Part shown: positions 1 through 8,411 of the stretch, piece by piece
How the letters are laid out: each line of letters opens with the position of its first letter
How positions within the stretch are numbered: the stretch's first letter is position 1
DNA from: Glycomyces sp. NRRL B-16210
GTDB taxonomy: Bacteria; Actinomycetota; Actinomycetes; Mycobacteriales; Micromonosporaceae
Length of the DNA: 64,000 nucleotides
Assembly (NCBI RefSeq): GCF_000719515.1
Contig: NZ_JOGR01000011.1
Span: 167,569 to 231,568, forward strand
Direction of reading: 5' to 3'
The notes under the pieces: generated by a model
Databases searched by the model: none
What the model was told of the DNA's origin: nothing
What the model saw: the letters and a program-made list of their open reading frames with translations, nothing else
Position numbers and translations under genes: made by a program

Positions 1-420
1 TGCCGGCTCCTCGCCCTCTCCATGCACGACGCCGTCCTCGCCGCGAGGGGACTCGGCGCGTACGTGCGGCTCGACGGCACCGATATCGCCTTGCTGGAGC
101 CGGTCGAGGAGACGCTGCGCATCATGATCGACGCGGGACTCGACGACGAGACCGCCGCTCGCGGCCTCGCCGCGCTCGCGACGCTCGCGGGCGGCATCGC
201 CCGAGAACGCGTCCTCGCCCAGCGCCCCACCGGGCACCCCCAAGTGCCGGAGATACAACAGGCCCTCAGCGACAGCGGCGGATCCGACCTGCCCGTGCTC
301 AAACGACTGACGGACACCGGCATCGTCGGCTTCGACCGAAGGCAACTGGACACGAGCATCGAGCTGCTCCTCGACGGCATCGAAGCCCGCCTCGAGCGGA
401 TCACCGCGGACGAGCCCTGA
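1..420 (+). CDS. TetR-family regulator, C-terminal part (cut by window start)
   Basis: The reading frame is open from base 1 and the N-terminal helix-turn-helix lies outside the window. The visible 139 residues are all-helical and resemble the ligand-binding/dimerisation half of TetR/AcrR repressors: an alanine/leucine-rich helix with LAALATLAGG, then a C-terminal helix with ELLLDGIEARLERI. The effector and target cannot be read from this half. It converges with the ArsR gene on the other strand, 22 bp away. The family call rests on overall helical pattern and length, not on a diagnostic motif. Confidence 0.6.
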   Translation, partial: CRLLALSMHDAVLAARGLGAYVRLDGTDIALLEPVEETLRIMIDAGLDDETAARGLAALATLAGGIARERVLAQRPTGHPQVPEIQQALSDSGGSDLPVLKRLTDTGIVGFDRRQLDTSIELLLDGIEARLERITADEP

Positions 421-442
421 GCCACGATCCGCGGCCGCGGTT

Positions 443-793
443 TCAGGTCTTTGAGGGCTGGTGGTCCGAATCCTGGCCGAGGGTGTGCGAGGCGTGTGAG
501 AGGACTTGTTCCAGCAGCGGTTTGATGTGGTGGTCGGCCGCGGTGTAGTAGACGAAGGTGCCCTCGCGGCGGGTGTTGACGAGGCCGGCGAGGCGGAGCT
601 TGGCGAGGTGCTGACTCACGGCGGTGGGTCGGGCGCCGGTGAGCTCGGCGAGGCAGGCGACGTTCTCCTCGCCCTGGAGCAGCGCCCACATCAGTTTGAG
701 GCGGGTCGGATCGGCGAGCATCCGCAGCGCGTCGGCCGCGACGCGCGCCTGCTCGTCATCAGGCATGGTGAAGTCCGGCAGCCCCTCGTGCAT
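443..793 (-). CDS. ArsR/SmtB-family metal-sensing repressor, NmtR/CzrA-like
   Basis: This 116-residue winged-helix repressor probably releases its operator when it binds a transition metal. The recognition region is about residues 50-75 (TGARPTAVSQHLAKLRLAGL). The C-terminal helix carries Asp87, His89, His100 and His103, the spacing of the alpha-5 metal site in NmtR (Ni/Co) and CzrA (Zn/Co). NmtR's extra C-terminal histidines are only partly matched (His111). It is divergent from a P1B-4 ATPase gene, the nmtR-ctpJ arrangement of mycobacteria. The start fits a leaderless transcript: TAGGCT lies 7 nt upstream of the ATG. Metal identity (Co, Ni or Zn) is inference. Confidence 0.88.
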   Translation of the reverse strand: MHEGLPDFTMPDDEQARVAADALRMLADPTRLKLMWALLQGEENVACLAELTGARPTAVSQHLAKLRLAGLVNTRREGTFVYYTAADHHIKPLLEQVLSHASHTLGQDSDHQPSKT

Positions 794-813
794 GCGGCCG
801 AGCCTACCCCATC

Positions 814-843
814 TTGATATCTGCGTAATTGCGAATATACGAT
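814..843 (+). promoter_or_regulatory. Promoter of the P1B ATPase with ArsR-type operator in the spacer
   Basis: TTGATA (814-819) and TACGAT (838-843) are separated by 18 bp, and the hexamer ends 7 nt before ATG 851, so the transcript is probably leaderless. Between them lies the imperfect palindrome ATAT-CTGCGTAATTGCGA-ATAT (817-838). This AT-rich dyad is typical of SmtB/NmtR operators and is placed where repressor would block RNA polymerase. The divergent repressor gene probably shares it. Confidence 0.65.
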
Positions 844-850
844 GATTCGC

Positions 851-2740
851 ATGTTCGCTTCCATGTTCCGGCTGCCCGACGTCCGCTGGGCCACCACCGC
901 GTTCGCCTTCTTCGCCGCGGGCGCCGTCGCTCAGTTCACCGGCTCCCCGATGTGGCTGTGGCTGCCCGCCTATCTCGCCTGCTACGCCGCGGGCGGCTGG
1001 GGCCCGGCCTGGGAGGGCCTGACCGCACTGCGCAAGCCGCGCTTCGAGGTCGACCTGCTCATGGTCATCGCCGCCGTGGCCGCCGCCGCGATCGGGCAGT
1101 GGTTCGACGGGGCCCTGCTCATCGTCATCTTCGCGACCTCCGGCGCCCTCGAAGCGGTCCTGACCGAACGCACCGCAGACGCCGTCCGATCCCTGCTCGA
1201 ACACGCCCCCGACCGGGCGGTCCGGCTCGACGGCGGGCGTGAGGAGACCGTGGACGCCGCCGAGCTGGCCCCCGGAGACCTGGTGCTGGTGCGCCCCGGC
1301 GACCGCGTCCCAGCCGACGGGACCGTCACCGCAGGCGAATCCGAAGTGGACGAGTCGACCCTCACCGGCGAGGCCCTGCCCGGCCGCAAAGCGGTCGGCT
1401 CCCCGGTTCTGGCCGGGACGGTCAACGGCACCGGCGCCCTGGAGGTCCGCTTGGCCCGCTCCAGCGCGGACTCGGTGCTCGCCCGGGTCGCCCGGCAGGT
1501 CGAGGAGGCCTCCGAAGCCAAGTCGAAGACCCAGCTCACCATCGAGCGGGTCGAGCAGCCCTATTCGCTGGCCGTCGTCGCCGCGACGCTCGCGCTCATC
1601 GCGATCCCCTTGGCCACCGGCGCGGCGTTCGAGCCGACCCTGTTGCGCGCCATGACCTTCATGATCGTGGCCAGTCCTTGCGCGATCGTCCTGGCGACCA
1701 TGCCCCCGCTCCTGGCCGCCGTCGCCCTCGCCGGGAGGCGCGGCGTGCTCGTCAAGAGCGCCTTGATGATGGAACGCCTCGGCGAGGTCGACCGGGCCGC
1801 GTTCGACAAGACCGGCACCCTCACCAACGGCACCCCGCACGTCGAGCGGATCGCCGTCCTCGAAGGGACCGAGGCCGATCTGCGCCGCCTGGTCGCGACC
1901 GCCGAGGCCCGCTCCGAGCACCCCATCGGCCGCGTCCTCGCCAGGATCGGCGACTCTGGTGCGGCGGAGTCCTTCCAGGCGATCCCCGGCCGCGGCGTGA
2001 GCGCCCGCATCGACGGCGTCGAGGTCCAGGTAGGCCACCCGATCCTCCTCGACGACGCCGCGAACGACACCGCCGCACGTACCGCGGTGGCCGCGTTGGA
2101 GACCGCAGGGCTGACGGTGGCCGTCGTGGTCGCGGACAAGCGCCCGATCGGCGTCATCGGCCTGACCGACACCATCCGACCCGAAGCCGCTCAGGCGATC
2201 ACCGCGCTCGGGGCACGACTCGACGGCGAGGCCCGCCTGCTCACCGGCGACCACGCCGCCGCCGCACAACGGGTCGCGGGCGTCGTCGGTATCCGCCACG
2301 TCGAGGCCGCGCTCCTGCCCGGCGACAAGGCCGACCGACTCGCCGGCACCAGGACCCTCTACTGCGGCGACGGCATCAACGACGCCCCCGCGCTCGCGGC
2401 CTCGCACGTCGGCGCCGCCATGGGCGGCACCGCCTCCGATCTCGCACTCCAGTCCGCTGACGTCATCCTGGCCAACCAGCGCCTGACCGCCCTGCCCGCC
2501 CTGATCGACCTCGCCCGCAAGGCCAGGCGCATCGCGCACGTCAACCTGGCCTTCGCCGCCACCGTGATCGCCGTCCTCACCGCCTGGGACCTCCTGGGCC
2601 ACCTCCCGCTGATCATCGGCGTCGCCGGACACGAACTCTCCACCGTCGTCGTCGGCCTCAATGGACTCCGACTCCTCCACCACCGCAATTGGAACGAACC
2701 GAACACCCGCAGCGCGGCCAGGTCGTCCACATCGGCTTGA
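851..2740 (+). CDS. P1B-4-type heavy-metal efflux P-type ATPase (CtpJ/CtpD-like)
   Basis: A membrane ATPase that exports divalent metal, probably Co or a related ion. Seen in the 629-residue product: metal-site SPC in the mid-membrane segment (about residue 275), phosphorylation motif DKTGTLT (about 319), HP-type SEHPIG in the nucleotide domain, hinge GDGINDAP (about 506), and HELST in the last transmembrane helix (about 594). SPC plus HE-x-x-T, with no N-terminal cysteine metal-binding domain, marks the P1B-4 subgroup rather than Cu (CPC) or Zn/Cd (CPC with DxG) pumps. An ATG at 842 is possible, but 851 fits the promoter. Control by the divergent ArsR-type repressor is likely. Confidence 0.9.
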   Translation: MFASMFRLPDVRWATTAFAFFAAGAVAQFTGSPMWLWLPAYLACYAAGGWGPAWEGLTALRKPRFEVDLLMVIAAVAAAAIGQWFDGALLIVIFATSGALEAVLTERTADAVRSLLEHAPDRAVRLDGGREETVDAAELAPGDLVLVRPGDRVPADGTVTAGESEVDESTLTGEALPGRKAVGSPVLAGTVNGTGALEVRLARSSADSVLARVARQVEEASEAKSKTQLTIERVEQPYSLAVVAATLALIAIPLATGAAFEPTLLRAMTFMIVASPCAIVLATMPPLLAAVALAGRRGVLVKSALMMERLGEVDRAAFDKTGTLTNGTPHVERIAVLEGTEADLRRLVATAEARSEHPIGRVLARIGDSGAAESFQAIPGRGVSARIDGVEVQVGHPILLDDAANDTAARTAVAALETAGLTVAVVVADKRPIGVIGLTDTIRPEAAQAITALGARLDGEARLLTGDHAAAAQRVAGVVGIRHVEAALLPGDKADRLAGTRTLYCGDGINDAPALAASHVGAAMGGTASDLALQSADVILANQRLTALPALIDLARKARRIAHVNLAFAATVIAVLTAWDLLGHLPLIIGVAGHELSTVVVGLNGLRLLHHRNWNEPNTRSAARSSTSA

Positions 2741-2892
2741 CCGGGTCCAGGTTTCGGTGGGCAGCGGCGCAGCGCCGGACCGAGGAACACGCCCAGGGAC
2801 GACAGTGTGGAAGGCCCGGCGATTGCGCCGACGAGGTTTCCCGGTAACGCCAGTACCTCCCTCGCGTGCGGCAGCGGTCGTACGGTGGAGGC

Positions 2893-3786
2893 ATGGACCG
2901 AAGCCGAGACGTCACCGAGTTCCTCAAATCGCGACGCGACCGCCTCACCCCGGACCGGGCCGGGGTCTTCGGGTCGTCCCGCCGTCGGGTCCCCGGGCTG
3001 CGCCGCGAGGAAGTGGCGTTCCTTGCCGGGGTGAGCGTGGACTACTACGTGCGCATGGAACGCGGCGACCTGCGCGGGGTCTCCCCAGAGGTCCTCGACG
3101 CGCTCGCCCGCGCCCTTCAACTGGACGAGGCCGAGACCGCCTACCTCCACGACCTCGCCGCAGCCGCCGGCCCCGGAGCGCGCCGACGCCGCGAGAAGCC
3201 CGCCGAAGGCCCGCTCCGCCCGGGATTGCAGCAGTTCATCGACGCCGTCGGCGGCGCGGCCGTGACCGTGCAGAACCAACCCGGCGACATCGTCGCCGCC
3301 AACGCGCTCGGCCGGGCCCTGTACGCGCCCGTCTTCGACAGTCCCGCAGGCCGGGGCAACACCGCCCGGTTCCTCTACCTCGACCCGGCGGCCCGGCACT
3401 TCTGGTCCGACTGGGAGCTGATCGCCGACCAGAACGTGGCCTCCCTGCGCTCCATCGCGGGCCACCACCCGCACGACAAGGCACTGACCGACCTCATCGG
3501 CGAACTCGTCACCCGCTCCGACGCCTTCCGCGTCCGCTGGGCCGCCCACGACGTGCGCTTCCACCGCACCGGCGTCAAGCACCTCCGCCACCCCGACGTC
3601 GGCGACCTGGAGTTGGCCTACGAGGCGATGGACCTGCCCGCGAGCCCTGAACTGCGGCTGACGGCGTACACGGCCGCGCCGGGGACGCCGAGCGCCGAGC
3701 GACTCGCGCTGCTGGGCAGCCTGGCCGCCAGCGTCGACCGAGCCGATCCCGACAGGGCGGGCCGCGCCGGCGAACGTGAACGGTAA
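2893..3786 (+). CDS. XRE-family regulator with MmyB-like ligand-binding domain
   Basis: A 297-residue cytoplasmic regulator. Residues about 30-80 hold a helix-turn-helix with GLRREEVAFLAGVSVDYY and an ERG turn. The rest matches the MmyB-like domain (NRLARALYAPV-type region, then a compact alpha/beta fold with AAHDVRFH near the end), a PAS-like small-ligand sensor in actinobacteria. Such genes commonly sit next to oxidoreductases, as here. The ATG at 2893 was chosen because TACGGT lies 6 nt upstream, implying a leaderless mRNA; the in-frame codon at 2866 adds nine unlikely residues. The ligand is unknown, and control of the downstream redox cluster is inference. Confidence 0.85.
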   Translation: MDRSRDVTEFLKSRRDRLTPDRAGVFGSSRRRVPGLRREEVAFLAGVSVDYYVRMERGDLRGVSPEVLDALARALQLDEAETAYLHDLAAAAGPGARRRREKPAEGPLRPGLQQFIDAVGGAAVTVQNQPGDIVAANALGRALYAPVFDSPAGRGNTARFLYLDPAARHFWSDWELIADQNVASLRSIAGHHPHDKALTDLIGELVTRSDAFRVRWAAHDVRFHRTGVKHLRHPDVGDLELAYEAMDLPASPELRLTAYTAAPGTPSAERLALLGSLAASVDRADPDRAGRAGERER

Positions 3787-3840
3787 GGGAGTAACAACAG
3801 TCCCTCCCGGGCACTGCGAATCGCCCGTAGCGTCGATTCC

Positions 3841-4731
3841 ATGAGCGAGCACCACGCGGACACGGAACTGAACAACGGCGTGCGGATGCCCCTGCTGGGC
3901 TTCGGGGTCTTCCAGACCCCGCCCGAGGAGACCCGCGCCGCGGTCGCCGAAGCGCTGAAGACCGGCTACCGGCTCATCGACACCGCCGCCGCGTACGGCA
4001 ACGAGCGCGAGGTCGGCCAGGCCATCGCCGAATCCGGAATCGACCGGGACGAGGTGTTCATCGAGACGAAGGTCTGGATCTCCGACTACGGCCACGACCA
4101 GACCCTCCACGCCTTCGACAAATCGGCCGGCAAGCTCGGCGTCGCGACCCTCGACCTGCTCCTCCTCCACCAGGCGCTCCCGACCGCGTTCGACACGACC
4201 ATCGAGGCCTACCGTGCCCTGGAGACCCTGCTCGCCGACGGGAAGGTCCGCGCGATCGGCGTCTCCAACTTCATGCCCGACCACCTCGAACGGCTCATGG
4301 AGCACGCGAGCGTCGTCCCGGCCGTGAACCAGGTCGAGGTCCATCCTTACTTCTCCCAACCCGACGTCCAGCGAGCGGACGCCGACCGCGGCATCCTCAC
4401 CCAGGCTTGGTCACCGATCGGCGGCATCACCGCCTACCGCGACACCGGCACCGGCTCGGTCTTCGACGACCGGACGATCAACGGCATCGCCGAGGCGCAC
4501 GGCAAGACCCCGGCGCAGGTCATGCTGCGCTGGCACCTCCAAGAAGGCCGCTCGGCGATCCCGAAGTCGGTGAAGGCGCACCGCATCGCCGAGAACTTCG
4601 ACGTCTTCGACTTCACGCTCACCGCCGAGCAGATCAAGACCATCGACGGGCTCGACACCGGTGTGCGCGGCGGCCCCGACCCGGCCGACGTCACGCTCGA
4701 AGCGTTCGGCCGCGCCATCCCCGAAGCCTGA
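3841..4731 (+). CDS. Aldo/keto reductase (AKR3/5-like)
   Basis: A cytoplasmic NADPH-dependent carbonyl reductase of 296 residues with a (beta/alpha)8 fold. The catalytic tetrad is visible: Asp and Tyr in DTAAAYGNE, Lys in ETKVW and His in LLLHQALP. The late IPKS-V segment is the usual NADPH 2'-phosphate contact. A TAGCGT hexamer 7 nt before the ATG suggests a leaderless transcript separate from the regulator gene. It is followed after 56 bp by another oxidoreductase gene in the same direction. The family resembles 2,5-diketo-D-gluconate reductases, but the substrate cannot be read from sequence. Confidence 0.9.
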   Translation: MSEHHADTELNNGVRMPLLGFGVFQTPPEETRAAVAEALKTGYRLIDTAAAYGNEREVGQAIAESGIDRDEVFIETKVWISDYGHDQTLHAFDKSAGKLGVATLDLLLLHQALPTAFDTTIEAYRALETLLADGKVRAIGVSNFMPDHLERLMEHASVVPAVNQVEVHPYFSQPDVQRADADRGILTQAWSPIGGITAYRDTGTGSVFDDRTINGIAEAHGKTPAQVMLRWHLQEGRSAIPKSVKAHRIAENFDVFDFTLTAEQIKTIDGLDTGVRGGPDPADVTLEAFGRAIPEA

Positions 4732-4787
4732 CCCGACCCGGCACCGGCCTCGCCGGTGCCAAGGGGTTCACGAAAGGACTCGACACC

Positions 4788-5561
4788 ATGCACGTGCTGG
4801 TCATCGGCGCCACCGGCAGCATCGGCCGCCATGTGGTCACCCAGAGCCTCGAAGCGGGACACCCGACCACCGCGCTCGTACGCAACGCCGACCGCGCCCG
4901 GAAGATCCTGCCCGAGGCGGCCGCGCTCGCCGTCGGCGACGGGACCGACCCCGCGGTGCTCGCCGCCGCGCTGGAGTCGGTGGACGCGGTCGTGTTCACG
5001 CACGGCTCCCACGGCGGTCCCGGCGAGGCCGAGAGGATCGACTACGGCATCGTCCGCGACACGCTCGCCGCGACCGGCCGCCGGCCGGTGCGGATCGCTT
5101 TGATGACCGCGATCGGCGTGACCGTCCACGACGGCGCCTACAACCGATCCTCCCAGGTCCACGACTGGAAGCGCCGCTCCGAGCGGCTTGTGCGCCGCAG
5201 CGGGAACGCCTACACGATCGTGCGCCCGGCCTGGTTCGACTACAACGAGCCCGACCAGCACCGCCTGGTGTTCCTCCAAGGCGACACTCGCCGCACGGGT
5301 TCGCCCGCCGACGGCGCGATCGCCCGCGACCAGATCGCCCGCGTCCTTGTCGAAAGCCTGACATCTCGTGGGGCCGAACGTAAAACACTCGAGCTGATTG
5401 CCGAGACCGGCCCCGCGCAAGACGACCTCGAGCCGCTCTTCGCCGCGCTCGAGGCCGATCCGGAAGGCGCCTTCGACGGCGCCCGGGACCCCGACACGCT
5501 GCCGCTCGCCTACGAGCCCGCGCAGGTCGCCGACGAGCTCGACGCCATCACCAGGTCCTGA
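4788..5561 (+). CDS. NAD(P)-binding oxidoreductase, NmrA/atypical SDR type
   Basis: A 257-residue Rossmann protein opening with MHVLVIGATGSIGRHVV, the GxxGxxG dinucleotide motif of atypical short-chain dehydrogenases. A conserved YNRSSQVHDWKRRSE segment follows mid-protein, and the C-terminal part is variable. The start follows GAAAGGA by 9 nt. It sits between an aldo/keto reductase and a zinc alcohol dehydrogenase, with 28 bp to the latter, so co-transcription is likely. It could be an enzyme or a redox-sensing NmrA-like protein. No classical YxxxK catalytic pair was found. Confidence 0.82.
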   Translation: MHVLVIGATGSIGRHVVTQSLEAGHPTTALVRNADRARKILPEAAALAVGDGTDPAVLAAALESVDAVVFTHGSHGGPGEAERIDYGIVRDTLAATGRRPVRIALMTAIGVTVHDGAYNRSSQVHDWKRRSERLVRRSGNAYTIVRPAWFDYNEPDQHRLVFLQGDTRRTGSPADGAIARDQIARVLVESLTSRGAERKTLELIAETGPAQDDLEPLFAALEADPEGAFDGARDPDTLPLAYEPAQVADELDAITRS

Positions 5562-5589
5562 ACCACCGCAAGCAAGAAGGAGCCCACTC

Positions 5590-6633
5590 ATGAAGGCCAC
5601 ACTCATGTACGCCGCCGGGGACGTCCGGGTCGAAGACCGCCCCGACCCCGTGCTCAGCGAGCCGACCGACGCCATCGTGCGTGTGGTGCGCTCGTGCATC
5701 TGCGGGTCCGACCTGCACCCCTACCACTCGCTGGCCGACACGCCGGCCGGCACGACCATGGGCCACGAGTTCATCGGCGTCGTCGAGGACACCGGTAGCG
5801 AGGTCACCGGCATCCGCAAGGGCGACTTCGTGATCGGGCCGTTCGCCTGGTCGGACGGCACCTGCGAGTTCTGCCGCGAGGGCCTGCACACCTCCTGCCT
5901 GCACGGCGGCTTCTGGAACGACCCGCGTGCTGGGACGCAAGGGGCCCAGGCCGAAGCCATCCGGGTACCGCAGGCCGACGGCACGCTCGTCGCCGTCCCC
6001 GGCATCACCGAGGACTCGCCGCTCCTGCCTTCCCTGCTGACACTCTCGGACGTGTACGGCACCGGCTGGCACGCCGCCCGCAGCGCCCGCGTGGGCGAAG
6101 GCGATGCGGTCGCGGTCATCGGCGACGGCGCGGTCGGCCTCATGGCTGTCCTCGCCGCGAAACAGCTCGGCGCCGAGCAGATCATCCTCATGGGACGCCA
6201 CAAGGCCCGCACCGACCTGGGCCGCGAATACGGCGCCACCGACGTCGTCGCCGAACGCGGCGAAGAGGGCATCGCGAAAGTCCGCGACCTCGCAGGCGGC
6301 CGGGGCGTCCGCAAGGTCCTCGAAGCGGTCGGGCACATGCCCGCGTATGAGCAGGCCCTCGGCGTTGTCCGCGACGGCGGCACGATTGCCAGAGTCGGCG
6401 TTCCCCAGTACACCGAAGGCGAGATCGGCTGGCCGTTCTTCGGCCGCAACCTCACGCTCACCGGCGGCCCCGCGCCCGCGCGCGCCTACATCGAACCGCT
6501 CCTGCCGGGCGTCCTCGACGGCACCGTCGACCCCGGCAAGGTCTTCGACCGCACCATCGGCATCGACCAGACCCCCGAAGGCTACGCGGCCATGGACAAC
6601 CGCGAAGCCCTCAAGGTCATGATCGAGTTCTAG
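5590..6633 (+). CDS. Zinc-dependent alcohol dehydrogenase (MDR superfamily)
   Basis: A 347-residue cytoplasmic oxidoreductase. The N-terminal catalytic domain shows the zinc ligands CICGSDLH and GHE (about residue 59) and a cysteine-poor structural loop, GTCEFCREGLHTSC, typical of one ADH subfamily. The C-terminal Rossmann domain has VAVIGDGAVGLMAV. The start is preceded by AGAAGGAG with 7-nt spacing. It is the third gene of the redox cluster and is followed within 11 bp by the remains of a cupin gene. The substrate is unknown. Confidence 0.9.
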   Translation: MKATLMYAAGDVRVEDRPDPVLSEPTDAIVRVVRSCICGSDLHPYHSLADTPAGTTMGHEFIGVVEDTGSEVTGIRKGDFVIGPFAWSDGTCEFCREGLHTSCLHGGFWNDPRAGTQGAQAEAIRVPQADGTLVAVPGITEDSPLLPSLLTLSDVYGTGWHAARSARVGEGDAVAVIGDGAVGLMAVLAAKQLGAEQIILMGRHKARTDLGREYGATDVVAERGEEGIAKVRDLAGGRGVRKVLEAVGHMPAYEQALGVVRDGGTIARVGVPQYTEGEIGWPFFGRNLTLTGGPAPARAYIEPLLPGVLDGTVDPGKVFDRTIGIDQTPEGYAAMDNREALKVMIEF

Positions 6634-6644
6634 AGGAGCAGGCC

Positions 6645-6963
6645 ATGGAGTGCATCGAGCCCCGACCCACCGCCACCCGGGCCCGCCGACTGGTTCACCG
6701 GCTCGGTCCATATCAGCCCGATCTGCGCGAACCGGGAGCCGTCACGGCTGCGCGCGAGCCTGGTCAGGTTCACACCCGGCGCCCGCACGCACTGGCACCG
6801 CAACAGCCTCGGCCAGAACCTCCACATCGTCTCCGGGACCGCCCTGGTCGCCATGGCCGCCGTGTTCCTCCTCGGCGGCGACGCCGGCTTCATCACCGGA
6901 ACCGACCTGCTCATCGACCGCGGTGTGACCACAGCTCTCAAGACGGGAGACTTGACCACCTGA
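6645..6963 (+). pseudogene. Chimeric remnant: cupin N-terminal part joined to SDR C-terminus
   Basis: A ribosome site (AGGAG, 6634-6638) precedes ATG 6645, which opens a short cupin-like start (MECIEPRPT). Its frame is lost within about 30 bp. In the +1 frame the sequence continues as a carboxymuconolactone-type cupin (GPADWFTGSVHISP, then PGARTHWHRNSLGQ). Near 6845 it changes to the C-terminal end of a short-chain dehydrogenase (FLLGGDAGFITGTDLLIDRG), ending at 6963. So a cupin gene and an SDR gene have been fused by deletion, and the start region is also frameshifted. Neither product can be functional in this form. Confidence 0.72.
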
Positions 6964-7013
6964 AGTCCGCAACACCTCTATGCCGGTATCAGATCTTCCT
7001 CGAAAGGGCGAAC

Positions 7014-8003
7014 ATGCAACAACGCGAACTCGGCAACGGCCTCACCGTTTCGGCGATCGGCCTGGGCTGCATGGGCATGAGTCAGTCATACGGCCCCTCC
7101 ACAAGCAGCCGCGGCGACCACATCGACCTCATCCGCTCGGCCGTCGACCAGGGCGTCACCTTCTTCGACACCGCTGAGGTCTACGGCCCCTACGTCAACG
7201 AGGAACTCGTCGGCGAGGCCCTCGCGCCCGTCCGCGACCAGGTCGTCATCGCCACCAAGTTCGGCTTCGACATCAAACCCGAAGACCAGCAGAACGGCCT
7301 CGACAGCCGGCCCGAGCACATCCGCGAGGTCGTCGAGGCATCCCTGCGGCGCTTGGGCACCGACCGGATCGACCTGTACTACCAGCACCGCGTCGACCCC
7401 GACGTCCCCATCGAGGACGTCGCCGGCGCCGTGGGGGACCTCATCGCCGAAGGCAAGGTGCTGCACTTCGGGCTCTCCGAAGCCGCCGCCGCGACCGTCC
7501 GCCGCGCCCACGCCGTCCAACCCGTCACCGCCCTCCAGAACGAGTACTCCCTCTGGTGGCGGCGCCCCGAGGAGGAGATCCTGCCGGTCCTCGAAGAACT
7601 CGGCATCGGCCTCGTCCCCTACAGCCCGCTCGGCCGAGGCTTCCTGACCGGGGCCATCACCGCCGACACCGTGTTCGCCGAGGGCGACTTCCGCAACGCC
7701 ATGCCGCGCTTCGCGGCCGAGGCCCGCGAGGCCAACGGGGCGGTGGTCGACCTGCTGAAGACGATCGCGGCCCGAAAGGACGCCACGCCCGCGCAGATCG
7801 CCCTCGCCTGGCTTCTCGCACAGCGACCGTGGATCGCGCCGATCCCCGGCACCCGCCGGCCCGAGCGCCTCGCCGAGAACCTCGGCGCAGTCGAAGTCGA
7901 ACTCACCGCGGCCGACCTGGCCGAGATCGGCGAGGCCGCCGACCGGATCACCGTGCTCGGAGCCCGCTACCCCGACCACCTCGAAAAACTCACCGACCGC
8001 TAA
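7014..8003 (+). CDS. Aldo/keto reductase (AKR13/YajO-like)
   Basis: A 329-residue NADPH-dependent aldo/keto reductase. Features seen: GLGCMGMS near the N-terminus, catalytic Asp and Tyr in FFDTAEVYGP, Lys in IATKFGF, His in YYQHRVDP, and the late PIPGTRRPERLAENL cofactor segment. The start is ATG 7014 with GAAAGGG 5 nt upstream. It belongs to a different subfamily from the aldo/keto reductase at 3841. It closes the redox cluster, behind the cupin/SDR remnant. The substrate is unknown; the family acts on aldehydes and ketones. Confidence 0.9.
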   Translation: MQQRELGNGLTVSAIGLGCMGMSQSYGPSTSSRGDHIDLIRSAVDQGVTFFDTAEVYGPYVNEELVGEALAPVRDQVVIATKFGFDIKPEDQQNGLDSRPEHIREVVEASLRRLGTDRIDLYYQHRVDPDVPIEDVAGAVGDLIAEGKVLHFGLSEAAAATVRRAHAVQPVTALQNEYSLWWRRPEEEILPVLEELGIGLVPYSPLGRGFLTGAITADTVFAEGDFRNAMPRFAAEAREANGAVVDLLKTIAARKDATPAQIALAWLLAQRPWIAPIPGTRRPERLAENLGAVEVELTAADLAEIGEAADRITVLGARYPDHLEKLTDR

Positions 8004-8112
8004 CCGCCCTCTGCTGCCGGTGGGTTGAGAGGCCAGATGATTCGACCCCACCGCCATCTTCGGTAACGATCATGTCGCCCCTGCAATGACATGCGTCGCA
8101 AAGCAAGAAACA

Positions 8113-8137
8113 AGGGATCATCTACATGATGATCCCT
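8113..8137 (+). terminator. Hairpin downstream of the aldo/keto reductase
   Basis: AGGGATCATC and GATGATCCCT form a perfect 10-bp stem with a TACAT loop. It may terminate the redox cluster, or belong to the neighbouring integration site. It lacks a clear T-run. Confidence 0.4.
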
Positions 8138-8157
8138 CAAATTCCGTACGTCCGCTC

Positions 8158-8191
8158 GTGGAGCTTAGGGGATTCGAACCTCTGACCTTTT
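8158..8191 (+). repeat. Attachment-site copy: 34-bp repeat of tRNA-Ala 3' end
   Basis: These 34 bp match 10271-10304, the T-arm and acceptor end of the tRNA-Ala gene, with one mismatch (T at 8181 for C). The tRNA anticodon arm is absent, so this is not a gene. It is the distal attachment site left by an element that integrated into the tRNA. Confidence 0.75.
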
Positions 8192-8411
8192 CATGTCTTT
8201 CCTCTTGTAATCTATTGACCTGGGGAAACGCACTTGGAGTGCCGGTGTCGACTCCCAAAATATCCAGCTGATCTACCAACCTGTATCGGTCGACACATGG
8301 GCGATTTCATGAGCATTCTGTCTACTAGGGAACTTGATTTGTTGAGGAAAAGGTCGGTCCTACGGATGTCGCCAGCGAGCCTGTGATACCTGGAACGGCG
8401 GCGTATTGATC

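Larger units (their letters stand above)
8004..8411 (+). other. Gap without genes: hairpin and attachment-site remnant
   Basis: No open frame here looks coding. It holds a perfect hairpin (8113-8137) and a 34-bp copy of the 3' end of the tRNA-Ala gene (8158-8191). The remaining 200 bp is lower in GC than the surroundings and fits junction DNA of an integrated element. Confidence 0.6.

Noticed and set aside
443..2683. 746-codon minus-strand open frame across the ATPase gene
   Set aside because: Only its last 116 codons are real (the ArsR gene); the rest is antisense to the ATPase and has the Gly/Asp/Val-rich composition of a GC-rich shadow.
8158..8191. A second tRNA gene
   Set aside because: Only the T-arm and acceptor end are present; D and anticodon arms are missing.
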